DNA of 64,000 nt, taken from F1-120-MAGs118 sp013360535 (GTDB lineage Bacteria > Planctomycetota > UBA1135 > GCA-002686595). Position 1 is the first letter of the stretch, and every line of letters starts with the position of its first letter. Shown one piece after another: positions 48,676-58,100 of the stretch. Below the pieces are notes generated by a model that was given only the letters and a program-made list of their open reading frames with translations, was not told the DNA's origin and made no database searches. A program made the position numbers and the translations under genes. The stretch is taken from positions 372,001 to 436,000 of the forward strand of contig JAPKHC010000001.1 in the NCBI GenBank assembly GCA_026647215.1, in the 5' to 3' direction.

Positions 48676-50238
48676 ATGGCTCCGATCGGCGAAAACTCCA
48701 GTTCACGCGAGTTCGAGGGTTTTCCGCTCGCGCGCGTGGGGTGGTGGATCGCGGTCACGCTGCTCCTGCTCGCGGGGCTGACCCGCGCGCGCGGAGCGTG
48801 GTACAGCTACGGCCTCGACGGATACGCCGACGAGCCCGAGGTGATCGACCCGGCGTTGCGCGCGGCGAAGGGCGACTTCCGGCCGGAGCGTTTCCTCTAT
48901 CCAGGCTGGACCTCGTACACGATCGGGGCGACCTACAAGGTGCTCGATGTCGTGGGCTTCGGCGGGGAGGCGGGCTTCCTGCCCGAAGAGCCGAGCGCGG
49001 ACCACTTCGTCGTCGGGCGGCTCGTCGTGTTCGCGACCGGGCTGCTTTCCGCGCTCGTTGCCGCGCTCGTCGGGCGCCGGTTGTTCGGGCCGTGGGCGGG
49101 AGTCGCGGCCTGTGCGCTGCTTCTCGCGAGCCCCGAATTCGTCTCGATGGGCTACATCGTGCAGGTCAACACGCCGGCGAGCCTGTGGACCGCGCTCGCG
49201 ATCCTCTTCTCGGCGAACGTGTACCGGCTCGGGCGGCGTCCGCGCGACTACGTGCTCGCCGGGATCTGCGCCGGGCTCGCCGTCGGCTGCAAGTACAACA
49301 GTTATCCGGCCGCGTTCTCGCTGCTCGTCGCGCACCTCGCGGCGCCGCGGGATTCGCGCGGCTGGCGCCATCCGTGGTTCGTGCTCGGCGCGGCGCTCGT
49401 GCCGCTCACGTTTCTTCTGACCACGCCCTACGCGCTGATCGACTTCGAGCGCTTCCTCGAGTCGATCCGCTTCCTCAATCAGGTCTATCAGGACCAGCAC
49501 TGGCCGCTGCACACGAGTACGTCCGGCGGCAGTTGGCTCAACTACCTCGAGCGCATCTGGAAGGCCGGCTGGCCCTACGAGCTCTCGGTCGCCGCGCTCC
49601 TCGGCACGCTCGCCTGGTGCGGGAAGGACTGGCGCCGGCCGCTGCTCGTGCTCGGCGCCGCTGCGCTCAACCTAGGCTTCCTCGGCTTCTACAAGGTCTA
49701 CTTCCTGCGCCACCTGCTGCCCGTTTTTCCGCCGCTGGCGGTGATGTCGGGCGCCGCCGTGCAGTGGGCGATCGACCGCGTCGATCCTTCGCGTGCGCGG
49801 CGGGTCGCGACGGGTGCTGTCGCGGCGCTCTTCGTTCTTGGGCTGGGATTCCGCTCGTTCGTCGACACGCAGGAGAAGCTCGAGGGCAAGACGAAGGTCG
49901 ACTCGCGGCAGGCGGCCAAGGTCTGGATCGAGGAGCACGTGCCGAAAGGCGCGCGCATCGCCTGCGAGGAACGCTCGCCGAAGCTCGAGGGCTATGAGCT
50001 GGTCGCGGCGCGCTCGATCGCGGCGCCCGAGGACCGCACGGCCGAGATCGAGGCCAAGGCTGACTGGGTCGTCGTGACGCTGATGAGCGAGCGCCTGATC
50101 GAGCGCGATCCGGCCTGGGCCGGGGCGCGGGAGGTGTACGAGCGGTTCGCCGCGCGCCACGAGCTCGCCGCGGAGTTCCTCGGTCGCGGCGTCGACTACG
50201 CGGGTCGCGACATCCGCATCTTCCGCATCGTGCGCTGA
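48676..50238 (+). CDS. GT39-like polytopic glycosyltransferase
   Basis: The 520-residue protein has about ten to twelve membrane helices (VGWWIAVTLLLLAGLT, LVVFATGLLSALVAALVG, FVLGAALVPLTFLLT) and an acidic first loop (GLDGYADEPEVIDPAL) in the DE motif place of GT-C enzymes. LLASPEFVSMGYIVQVNTPASLW and CAGLAVGCKYNSYPAAF are typical of ArnT/PMT_2-like glycosyltransferases. A periplasmic C-terminal domain of about 150 residues has an alpha/beta look. Donor and acceptor are unknown, though a polyprenyl-phosphate sugar is normal for the family. It converges with the EF-P-like gene. Confidence 0.72.
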   Translation: MAPIGENSSSREFEGFPLARVGWWIAVTLLLLAGLTRARGAWYSYGLDGYADEPEVIDPALRAAKGDFRPERFLYPGWTSYTIGATYKVLDVVGFGGEAGFLPEEPSADHFVVGRLVVFATGLLSALVAALVGRRLFGPWAGVAACALLLASPEFVSMGYIVQVNTPASLWTALAILFSANVYRLGRRPRDYVLAGICAGLAVGCKYNSYPAAFSLLVAHLAAPRDSRGWRHPWFVLGAALVPLTFLLTTPYALIDFERFLESIRFLNQVYQDQHWPLHTSTSGGSWLNYLERIWKAGWPYELSVAALLGTLAWCGKDWRRPLLVLGAAALNLGFLGFYKVYFLRHLLPVFPPLAVMSGAAVQWAIDRVDPSRARRVATGAVAALFVLGLGFRSFVDTQEKLEGKTKVDSRQAAKVWIEEHVPKGARIACEERSPKLEGYELVAARSIAAPEDRTAEIEAKADWVVVTLMSERLIERDPAWAGAREVYERFAARHELAAEFLGRGVDYAGRDIRIFRIVR

Positions 50239-50254
50239 ACGTCGCGAAAGCGCG

Positions 50255-50286
50255 CGAGGCCGCCGCGATCGCTCGCGCCGGCCTCG
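50255..50286. terminator. Bidirectional hairpin terminator
   Basis: CGAGGCCG (50255-50262) and CGCGA (50264-50268) pair with TCGCG (50273-50277) and CGGCCTCG (50279-50286), giving 13 pairs with one C/C mismatch and a TCGC loop. It sits in the 75-base gap between convergent genes, the best terminator candidate here, although without T-runs. Confidence 0.6.
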
Positions 50287-50313
50287 GTGTGGATGCGGAA
50301 CCTCGGAGAGGCG

Positions 50314-50862
50314 TCAGCTTGTGATGCGCTCGCGGAACTCGAGCGTCACCGGGTCGATGCGCACCTTCTCGCCGACGTTGACGAGGTTGGACACCTTGAC
50401 CTTGATGCCGTTCTCGAGCATCGCGTCCTTCCACGACGCGTTGGCGCCCTTCATCGGCGGCGCGCACTCGGCGACCTTGCAGATCACCGACGACGGCGGG
50501 CTGACGGTGACGAGCCTGCCGTTGACGAGGAAGCCGACGTACTTGTCCGAGCCCCACAGGAGCGCGTCCTTGGCGGCCTCGATCGAGCAGCGGAACTCGT
50601 TGCCTTCGCCGTCGTAGAAGACCTCTTCCGGGCCTTCCTGGTAGGAGTGCGAGAGCTCGATGTTGTCCTTCTCGAGGACCTCGAACTTGGTGTCGCCGTG
50701 CTCCTTGAGCTCGGTCACACGACCGGTGAGCAGGTCCTTCAGCGTGACGAACACGTACTGGCGCCGGTCGTTGCGCATGATGCTCCAGTCGATGACGGTG
50801 CACATGCGGCCTTGGTGGTCGACCAGGTAGCCCTTGCGGATATCGAGCGCGGATGCTTGCAC
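50314..50862 (-). CDS. Elongation factor P-like protein with non-canonical loop
   Basis: The 182-residue protein is an EF-P three-domain protein: KGYLVDHQGRMCTVIDWSIMR is the start of domain I, LKDLLTGRVTELKEHGDTKFE completes it, and LSHSYQEGPEEVFYDGEGNEFRCS and KVSNLVNVGEKVRIDPVTLEFRERI are domains II and III. EF-P relieves ribosome stalling at polyproline. The loop normally reading KPGKG(Q/A)A, with the modifiable residue at its tip, is here W26-SIMRNDRRQ-Y36, without Pro or Gly, so the modified Lys/Arg is not evident; an Arg might serve. It is therefore EF-P-like, possibly a paralogue. The start is GTG (50860-50862) with GAGGAAG as ribosome binding site. Confidence 0.85.
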   Translation of the reverse strand: MQASALDIRKGYLVDHQGRMCTVIDWSIMRNDRRQYVFVTLKDLLTGRVTELKEHGDTKFEVLEKDNIELSHSYQEGPEEVFYDGEGNEFRCSIEAAKDALLWGSDKYVGFLVNGRLVTVSPPSSVICKVAECAPPMKGANASWKDAMLENGIKVKVSNLVNVGEKVRIDPVTLEFRERITS

Positions 50863-50900
50863 GGAGAACTTCCTCGGAACAAAGAGATTGGAGGGCGAAA

Positions 50901-50929
50901 AGTGTAGCGTCGATTCCGTCTCAGAGGAA
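50901..50929 (-). promoter_or_regulatory. Promoter of the EF-P-like gene
   Basis: TTCCTC (complement of 50924-50929), 17 bases and TACACT (complement of 50901-50906). It overlaps the end of the upstream gene, so the EF-P-like gene can be expressed independently. Confidence 0.4.
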
Positions 50930-51379
50930 CTCGATGCGGCCCTGGGGCAGCAGGTACACGATCAGCATCGTCCCACCCTTGACCGTGGGCACGTGCTGGG
51001 AGCCCGGGGCCTCGACGACCCAGCCCGCAGGCTGGTCCATGAACGTCGGCGTGCCCTCGAGGGCCATGCAGAAGTTGATTTCGCCGTTGGGGTGACGGTG
51101 CAGCGGCCCGGCGCCGTTCATGTGCACCACGTCGATCGAGAAATCGCCCGTTTCCGGCGTGGCCTTCGCGGCGCGGCCGTAGCGCACGGGCAGCTCGCCG
51201 CGGTTGGCGATCTCGCCCTTCTCGAGCAGCTCCACGAGCTTCTTCTGCAGCTCCCTCGCGGCCGGACCCGCGGGATCGAGGCGCTGGGTGAGCGTCGCAC
51301 GCGCGGCGGCGGGGTCGGTGGGGGAGACGCCCTTGGCGGCGTCGAGCAGGGGACGGAAGGTCTCGATCAGGCTCGTCAT
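50921..51379 (-). CDS. DUF4863-like small cupin protein
   Basis: The 152-residue protein has an N-terminal helical part (MTSLIETFRPLLDAAKGV, AARELQKKLVELLEKGEI) and a C-terminal cupin-like part with GAGPLHRHPNGEINFCMALEGTPTFMDQPAGWVVEAPGSQHVPTVKGGTMLIVYLLPQGRIEFL region. His/Glu spacing in HRHPNGEIN suits metal binding. The ending and GW-x-V-x-x-PGS-x-H motif resemble DUF4863, which includes 4-hydroxylaminobenzoate lyase PnbB. A specific reaction should not be assumed. The ATG at 51379 gives the family-like start; it is followed by the EF-P-like gene on the same strand. Confidence 0.72.
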   Translation of the reverse strand: MTSLIETFRPLLDAAKGVSPTDPAAARATLTQRLDPAGPAARELQKKLVELLEKGEIANRGELPVRYGRAAKATPETGDFSIDVVHMNGAGPLHRHPNGEINFCMALEGTPTFMDQPAGWVVEAPGSQHVPTVKGGTMLIVYLLPQGRIEFL

Positions 51380-51411
51380 GCCGCGCGTTGTAGCCGCACG
51401 CGGGCCCGCGC

Positions 51412-53022
51412 TCAACGGCGGAAGCGGATCAGGAGCAGCGCGCTGTCCGGGCGGAAGCCCCGCGCCTCGTCGAGCGGCACGAGCTCGAAGTCGTACTTGG
51501 CCCGGATGGCCTCATTGGGGCCCTGGCTCGCGCCCTGTTCGTCGAGCGCCTGCCACGCCTTGGGCAGGATCTTCCACGGCTCGCTCGCGCTGACGATGCG
51601 CGCGTTGAAGAACGTCGGCCGGTACTTCTCGAAGCCCGCGATCTCGACCTTGCGGTCGTGGCCGGGCATCTCGCGCGCCTTCGGATCGAGCGGGAGCAGC
51701 GGCTCGCGGTTGGTGAGCCCCTGCGTGTCGTACACGACGAGCTCGGGCGCGTAGTAGCCGAGCGCGCCGATGTTGCCGAGCACGATCGACTCGCCCGGCT
51801 TCGTCGCGAGCCCGAGCGCACGCCCGTCGAGCTGCCAGTTCTCGATGTCGACGACGCCCTTGGCCCACATCTCGTATTCGCCGCGGAAATCCTGGCTCCA
51901 GCGGAAGTGCGCGAGCTCGCGCCCCCCCCGCGGGACGGCGTGCACGTCGAAACACGGCAGCGCACCGAGAACCACGACGCCGCCGCCGAGCACGAGGCGC
52001 AGCGTCGGACTTGCGAGCGTCGCGAGCCACGCCCCGAGCGCGAGCGCGACGAACGGCATCGCCGGGACGAGCATGCGGTACATCATCATCCAGTCGCCGC
52101 CGAGCAGGATGAGGTAGGCGAAGGCGCTCGCGCAGAACACGAGCGAGCCGAGCGCGAGGCCCGAAACGTCGCGGCGAGCTCGCGTGAGCGCCCCGCCGAG
52201 CGCCAGCGGCACCGACACCACGCACAGACACAGGCTTGCTACGTACTGCGCGCCCCTCTGCAGGTATTTCGCGCCAAATGCGACCTTGATGCGCGCGGTG
52301 TTGGGCTGCAGCGCCTCGAAGTAGCTCCAGCGGAACGCGAGGTAGGCCAACGTGACTCCGAGCGAGACGAGCGCGACGAGCACGAGCGCGCGGAACATCG
52401 CGCGCCGTTCGTTCGTGTTCGCCGTCGCGAGCGCCGCGACTCCGCTCATCGCGACCCACACGAAGCCGTCCGCCCGCACCAGCACCGCCAAGGCCGCCCA
52501 CAGCGCCGCCGCGCGCACTTTCGGGGCGCCCCGTTCGCTCGCGAGCGCGGCGAACACGCCGAACACGCACAGCGTGAACGCCATCGTCTCGAGGCCGCCC
52601 GTCGCCCAGACCGCGACCGGCGCCGCGGTTGCGCTCGCGAGCGTCGCCAACCGCGCGGGCCACGCGTCGCTCGCCGACAGCCTGCGCGTGCAGCGCGCGA
52701 CGAGCGCGACGAGCCCGAAGGCGCACGCGACGCCAATGATTCGAGTCCACAGCTCCGGCGCGAGCCCGAGCAGCTCCAGCGCAGCGCACAGCAGCGTCCA
52801 CAGGAAGTTCGAGAAGCCCTCGACCGGCGGCGTCTCGCCGAGGTTCCACACCAGCCCGTGCCCGTCCGCGAGGTGCCGGCCGTAGCGGTAGGAGATGAAC
52901 GCGTCGTCGACGAGGAAGTCCATCTTCCACGCGAGCAGGGCGAGAAACGGCGCCGCGAGCCAGGCGGGAGAGAGGCCGCCGCGCGGCGAGGTCGTGCTGG
53001 ACTCCACAGGGAGAGTCTGCAC
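51412..53022 (-). CDS. GT-C family membrane glycosyltransferase, AftB-like
   Basis: The 536-residue protein has about ten membrane helices and the first-loop motif KMDFLVDDAFISYRYGRHLADGHGLVWN with GETPPVEGFSNFLWTLL following. DDAFISYRYxxxLxxGxGLVxN and VEGxSNFLWT recur in AftB-like arabinofuranosyltransferases and their uncharacterised bacterial relatives. The periplasmic tail from about residue 340 is alpha/beta. The substrate sugar is unknown. The start is GTG (53020-53022). It is divergent from the gene at 53125, with 102 bases between the two starts. Confidence 0.75.
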   Translation of the reverse strand: MQTLPVESSTTSPRGGLSPAWLAAPFLALLAWKMDFLVDDAFISYRYGRHLADGHGLVWNLGETPPVEGFSNFLWTLLCAALELLGLAPELWTRIIGVACAFGLVALVARCTRRLSASDAWPARLATLASATAAPVAVWATGGLETMAFTLCVFGVFAALASERGAPKVRAAALWAALAVLVRADGFVWVAMSGVAALATANTNERRAMFRALVLVALVSLGVTLAYLAFRWSYFEALQPNTARIKVAFGAKYLQRGAQYVASLCLCVVSVPLALGGALTRARRDVSGLALGSLVFCASAFAYLILLGGDWMMMYRMLVPAMPFVALALGAWLATLASPTLRLVLGGGVVVLGALPCFDVHAVPRGGRELAHFRWSQDFRGEYEMWAKGVVDIENWQLDGRALGLATKPGESIVLGNIGALGYYAPELVVYDTQGLTNREPLLPLDPKAREMPGHDRKVEIAGFEKYRPTFFNARIVSASEPWKILPKAWQALDEQGASQGPNEAIRAKYDFELVPLDEARGFRPDSALLLIRFRR

Positions 53023-53124
53023 AGGCGCGAGCGCGAGTGTCGAGGGACAATCTCGTCATCAGGGGGGCCCGGAAGCCCTCGTGGGCATGGAGCCGGGCCG
53101 AGCGATCCCTACAATTCCGCCTCG

Positions 53125-55119
53125 ATGCCCCACGCCGTGCGACGAGCCGTGATCGGAGCGCTGTTCGTCCTGCTCGCGAGCTGGGCGTGGCTGCCCGTGT
53201 TCCAGTCCGGCCTGCACGGCCGCGAGGCGGGGCTCGCGCACGCGTTCGCGGAGCCGAGCTCGGCGCTGCATTTCCTGTCCAACGACGGGCACGCATGGTT
53301 CGGCCTTCGGACGCTGCTTCCGGAGCCCGTGCTGCTCGTGCGAGTGGAGGCCGCGCTCTGGCTGCTGCTCGCCGCGTTTGCGCTCGGACGCACCGCTCGG
53401 CGCATTCTGCAGCCTTGGAGCGGCGGCGAGCTCGCCCGCGCGGCCGGTTGGGCCACGTCGCTGTTCCTCGCGGTGCATCCGCTCTCGACCGCGGCCATCG
53501 CCGACGCGTCCGCGCGCGGCAACCTGATCGCACTCGCGCTCGGCGCCTGCGCGACGTGGAGCTACCTGTACGCGCGGCAGGAGCGCGACTCGCGTGGCCT
53601 CTTCGTCGCAGGCGCCTGCACGATCCTCGCGGCTTTCGCCGGGGATTTTGCGTTCTCGCTGCCCGCCTGGCTCGCCGGCGCGGAGTTCCTCTCCGCCCAC
53701 CGCCAGCGCAAGAGCTCCACGCGTGCGCGCTCGGCCGCCGGGACGCTGGTCGCCGCGCTGGTGGCCGTCAGCTTGCCCGTGCTCGTGCGCGCCGCGGCCT
53801 ATGGCAGCGTGCACGTGCCGTCGGCCATCGCCTCGGTGGTGCCCGACAGCGCGAGCGGTCTCGAACGCGGCGTGTTCCATGCTTTCGAGCGCCTCGGCAC
53901 GCTGCTCCTGCCGGTCAACGCGCACACGATCGGAGCTTGGGGCTTCGCGCTCGCGGGGGTGCTCGCCCTGGCCGTGCTGCAGCCGATCCTGATCGCCGCG
54001 CGTTCGGCGCCGCGCCTGTGGGGGCGCATCCTCGGGCTCTGGGCCGTGGCCCTGCTGATTGCGGAAGCGCTCGGGCCCAGCGCGCGAGTGCACCCCGGCG
54101 ACCTGCGCGATGCGGCGGCGTTGCTCGGAGCGGTGGCGGTCGTTTCGGTTGGCCTCGGGCTCGGTTCCGTGGCGGTTTCCGGGCCGCGGCGGGTCGTCTT
54201 GCCGCTCGTGATGGGTCTTGGGCTCGCCGTACTGTCGCACTCGGGCGCCACGGCGCACCGCACGGCCGCGCGCGAGCTGGCGGCTATCGAGGCGGCGCTG
54301 AAGGGCGTGAAGGCGCCCGTCGCGTGGGTGATCGACCCGCCGGAGGTCGTGCTCGGCGTGCGTTGCACGGAAGGAACCCTCGAGGGCCTGACGCGGACGG
54401 CTGCGGTGCTGCGGACGTTGGGGAGCGATTTCTCGAGCGCGCGTGACGCGGGAATCGAGCTGGTGCAGCGCGTGGGGCAAGCGTGGAGCGTCACGCCGCT
54501 GTCGGCACCCAAGCCCAGCACGGGTCCTCGCGACTGGTTCCGCGAGGGGCGCTCGCCGGAGCTCGACCTCGACCCGTTCGAGGCGCGTGCGCTCGTCGTG
54601 CGCGCGACCGCGGACGCCGACACGTCGCGCGCGCCGGTGCTCGCGTGGCGCACGACGACCGCGGAGCAGGGTGGAACGAACGAAGCCGGGCGCATCGAAG
54701 GCGCGTGGGCCTACCTCGGCGAGGCGCCGGAGGCCGTGTTCGACCTTTCGAGCTCGCTCGAGTGGCTCGCGAGCGAACGTGTGCGGCAGGTCTGGAGCGT
54801 CGAGGGCTGGAGCCGCATCACGCAGGCCGAATTCCTTGGGGCTCTGCCGCAACCGGCGCTCGCCGGGCGCGCGCGGCTCGAGGGCGAGCGCTTCAGCGTG
54901 CGGCTGTCGGCCGAAGGCGAAGGCGCAGACGAACGGCGCGAGTGGTGGCTGCGTGCGCTGGTCGACGACCGCGCGGTCGAGGTCAGGCTCGAACGCAATG
55001 GCGAGGAACTTTCGACGCCGCAGTTCGGTGCGCTTCCGATGGCGTTCGGGAAGCTGTGGATCGAAGCGCGCATCGCAGGCCACGCCGTCGAGCGTGGCCT
55101 GATGCCGTTCGAGCACTGA
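53125..55119 (+). CDS. Multispanning membrane protein of unknown function
   Basis: The 664-residue protein has about nine to ten hydrophobic helices in its first 400 residues (VIGALFVLLASWAWLPVF, LLLLAAFALGRTA, FVAGACTILAAFAGDFAFSL, LVAALVAVSLPVLVRAAAYG) and a soluble C-terminal part of about 260 residues rich in Glu, Arg and Ala. FSLPAWLAGAEFL and the HPLSTAAIADASARGNLIALALG motif resemble TMTC/GT-C-like proteins (HPLxxxAVAxxxxRxxLLA), which suggests a glycosyltransferase relative without the tetratricopeptide part. TACAAT (53110-53115) is -10-like, nine bases before the ATG. Confidence 0.6.
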   Translation: MPHAVRRAVIGALFVLLASWAWLPVFQSGLHGREAGLAHAFAEPSSALHFLSNDGHAWFGLRTLLPEPVLLVRVEAALWLLLAAFALGRTARRILQPWSGGELARAAGWATSLFLAVHPLSTAAIADASARGNLIALALGACATWSYLYARQERDSRGLFVAGACTILAAFAGDFAFSLPAWLAGAEFLSAHRQRKSSTRARSAAGTLVAALVAVSLPVLVRAAAYGSVHVPSAIASVVPDSASGLERGVFHAFERLGTLLLPVNAHTIGAWGFALAGVLALAVLQPILIAARSAPRLWGRILGLWAVALLIAEALGPSARVHPGDLRDAAALLGAVAVVSVGLGLGSVAVSGPRRVVLPLVMGLGLAVLSHSGATAHRTAARELAAIEAALKGVKAPVAWVIDPPEVVLGVRCTEGTLEGLTRTAAVLRTLGSDFSSARDAGIELVQRVGQAWSVTPLSAPKPSTGPRDWFREGRSPELDLDPFEARALVVRATADADTSRAPVLAWRTTTAEQGGTNEAGRIEGAWAYLGEAPEAVFDLSSSLEWLASERVRQVWSVEGWSRITQAEFLGALPQPALAGRARLEGERFSVRLSAEGEGADERREWWLRALVDDRAVEVRLERNGEELSTPQFGALPMAFGKLWIEARIAGHAVERGLMPFEH

Positions 55120-55125
55120 CGCGAG

Positions 55126-58100
55126 TTACTTGCCGGCGGGCACGGGCGTCTGGCCCGGCGGAGTTCCGGCGGGGGCCTGCGGCTGCGGTCCCGGCGTCCC
55201 CGCCAGCACCGCGAGTTGCATCTGGAGGTTCGCTTCCTGCTGCAGCAGGTCGTTCTGCCCCGGGTTGTGGTAGAGCGCGTAACGAATCTCGGAGAGCGCT
55301 TCCTTGAGGAGCTTCGTGCGACCCGCGGTGTCGCCGAGCGGCAGGCCCTCGGCCTCCATGCGCAGGATCTGCGTGTAGTTCATGCTCGCCTGCCACTGGC
55401 GCAGCTTCCAGTCGCGCAGGATCGTGCGGCGGAAGTACTCCTTGGCCTGCGCGTAGTTGCCCTTCTGGCCCACGATCTCGCCGAGCAACATCAGCGCATC
55501 GCCGTTGTCCTCGTACTCGACGAGCTGCTCGAGCAGCTGGCGCGCCTGATCGATCTGCTGCGCCTTGATCGCCAGCCGCGCGAGCACGAGCTTCGCGTCG
55601 GTGCGCGTCGTGCCCGCCTCCATCAGCTTGAGCAGCGTGTTGACGCACTCCTCGCCGCGTCCCAGCTGGTCGTAAGCCTGCGCGAGGGTCACCGAGGCGC
55701 CGCTGTTCTTCGGCTCGAGCGCGACGGCGTGCTGCAGGAACGGGAGCGCCGCTTCCGGGCCCTCGGCGGCCTTCACGAACTGCGACCAGTTGAAGGACTC
55801 GGAGAAGCCCATCTGCTCGATCGGCACTCGCAGGCCGCGCGAGGGCTTGCTCGGCGTGCCCTGGTCGGTGACCGACTGGACCCGCTGGCGCAGCTCGATC
55901 GCGAGCCGGTGCTCGCGTGTCAGGATGTTCTCGACGCTCGCCAGCGTCGGGCGCATCTCGTCGACGTGCAGCGGCTCCTTCTGTTCGTTGCGCCAGTGCG
56001 TGTAGCGGTCGAAGAGCCAGTCCGTCCCACCCTCGGGCAGCGGGTCGAAGCCCGCGTCCTTCTCGAGCAGGTCGGCGTTGCGGCCGAGGAACATGTTGCG
56101 CGCGCCGAGGTACTCGAGGCGCTGGTGGTCGTCGGTGTTGATCGGGCCTTCGCCGACCGCCGCCGCGAAGTGGCGCGCGTTGACGCCGTGGTAGGCGAGC
56201 AGGCCCGCGAGGTTGTACACGCCGACGCGCGCGAGGTCGCCGCGGATCTCGGGACGGTCGAAGAGCGCCTCCATGCGCTGGAAGTCGACCGGCAGCGGCT
56301 TCATCGACGCGAGGCCGATCGTGTCGGACTCGACCGTCAGGAAGCACTCGACGTGCGGGAAGACCTGATGGATCGTGCGCGTGATGAGCTGGATCGTCTC
56401 GTTCGACTGCTCGTAGTGGTGGAACCACACCATCATGATGCCGTCGTCCGTCAGGCGATCGCGGCAGTCCTCGAAGAAGTCGATCGTGAACAGGCTGCCG
56501 ATGCCGGCGATCCACGGGTTCGACGGCTGCGAGACGATCAGGTCGTACTTGCGCGGCACCGTGCGCAGGAACGTGCGCGCGTCGTCGAGGTAGATGTGCG
56601 TCTTGGGGTTCGACAGCACCTGATGGTTGGCGTGCGTGAAGAGCTTGTCGGCGTCGAGCACCGCCTTGGAGATCTCGACCACGTCGATGCGCTCGACCTC
56701 GTCGTAGATCGAGATCGCGCCCGTCGTGACGCCCGAGCCGTGCCCGATCACCATCACGTTGCGCTTCGCCGCTTCGGTCACTTGCCCGGGCAGGAAGAAC
56801 ATCGGGATGTGGCCCGACAGGAGGAACGTGATCATGTCGAGCGGGCCGGTCGAGGCGTCGCCCTTGCTGTTGATGTAGATCGCGGCGAGGCGCTCGCGGC
56901 GCACGCCCATCACCGACGCGTCGGCGTCCTCGTCGAGGTAGAACTCGTCCCAGCCGGCGGCCTTCGGGGACGGATCCTGCAGGTGCTTCTTCTTCCACCA
57001 GTCGAAGCTCGAAGCGGGGTGGCGCGCGAGCATGAGCTCGTCGGCCTCCGCGGGCGGGCCCTTGCGCAGGCGGAGGTGGCCTTCGCTCTGGCGCAGCGTG
57101 CGCGCCCAGATCGGCTGCGTGCGCCCGCTCGTCGCGGCCGCGTCCATCGGCTGCACGCCTTCGATCGGGTGCGCGACGAAGCCGTACATCGCGTACAGGG
57201 CGGCCGCCGCCGTGGCGCTCAGGCCCGCGAGGCCACGTGCGAAGGCGGACGCGTCGGTTGCAGCGCCGAGCAGGAGCAGGATCGCGACGCCGTTGAGCAC
57301 GAGGTTGAAGTGGAACGAGCCGTCGACGCCGCCCAAGGGCATCAGCACGAGGCTCGTCACGATCACGCCGAGCACGTTGCCGATCGTGTTCCAGGCGTAG
57401 GTGTTGCCGACCGTGCCGCCGATGTTCGCCGCGCTGCGCGCCTGGATCTGGCTGACGAGCGGGAAGCCGAAGCCGATGCAGATCGTCGGCAGGAGCAGCA
57501 TCAGGAAGCAGTACCCCGCCTGACCCGCGAGGAACAGCTCGTAGCCCCACGGCACCTGGCCGGACGGGATCTGGTCCTCGGGGTTGGCGAACACGAGCAG
57601 CTCCGTGCGCAGCGAGCTGATCACGTAGGGCAGGCGCTCCATCAGCGGCGTGATCGCGATCAGCGACACGAGCACCGCCACCTGCGAGGCCGCGAGCCAC
57701 CACAGCGGGCGCTTCACGTTGACCAGCGACACGATCCAGCTTCCGATGCCGATGCCCGTGATGAAGCACATCAGCATCACGGTGAACGAGTTGTTCGACG
57801 AGCCGAAGCCCAGGCCGATCAGGCGCAGGAACACGATCTCGTAGCCCATCGCCGCGAAGCCGGAGAGCGCGAGCGCCCAGAGCGTGGCGCGGAACTGGCC
57901 CGCGGTGTACTGCGGGCCTTCGAGCGTGGCCGTGGGCTTGCTCTCTTCCGCCGCGACGAACTGCATGCGCGAGTCGGCGAGCCACACGAGGCCCGCGGCG
58001 ACGAAGTTCATCGTCGAGGCGACGCCGAGCGCCGACCAGATGCCCAGTTCCGGCAGCAGGTAGAAGCCCGCGGCGCCCGAGCCGAGCACGGCGCCGATGT

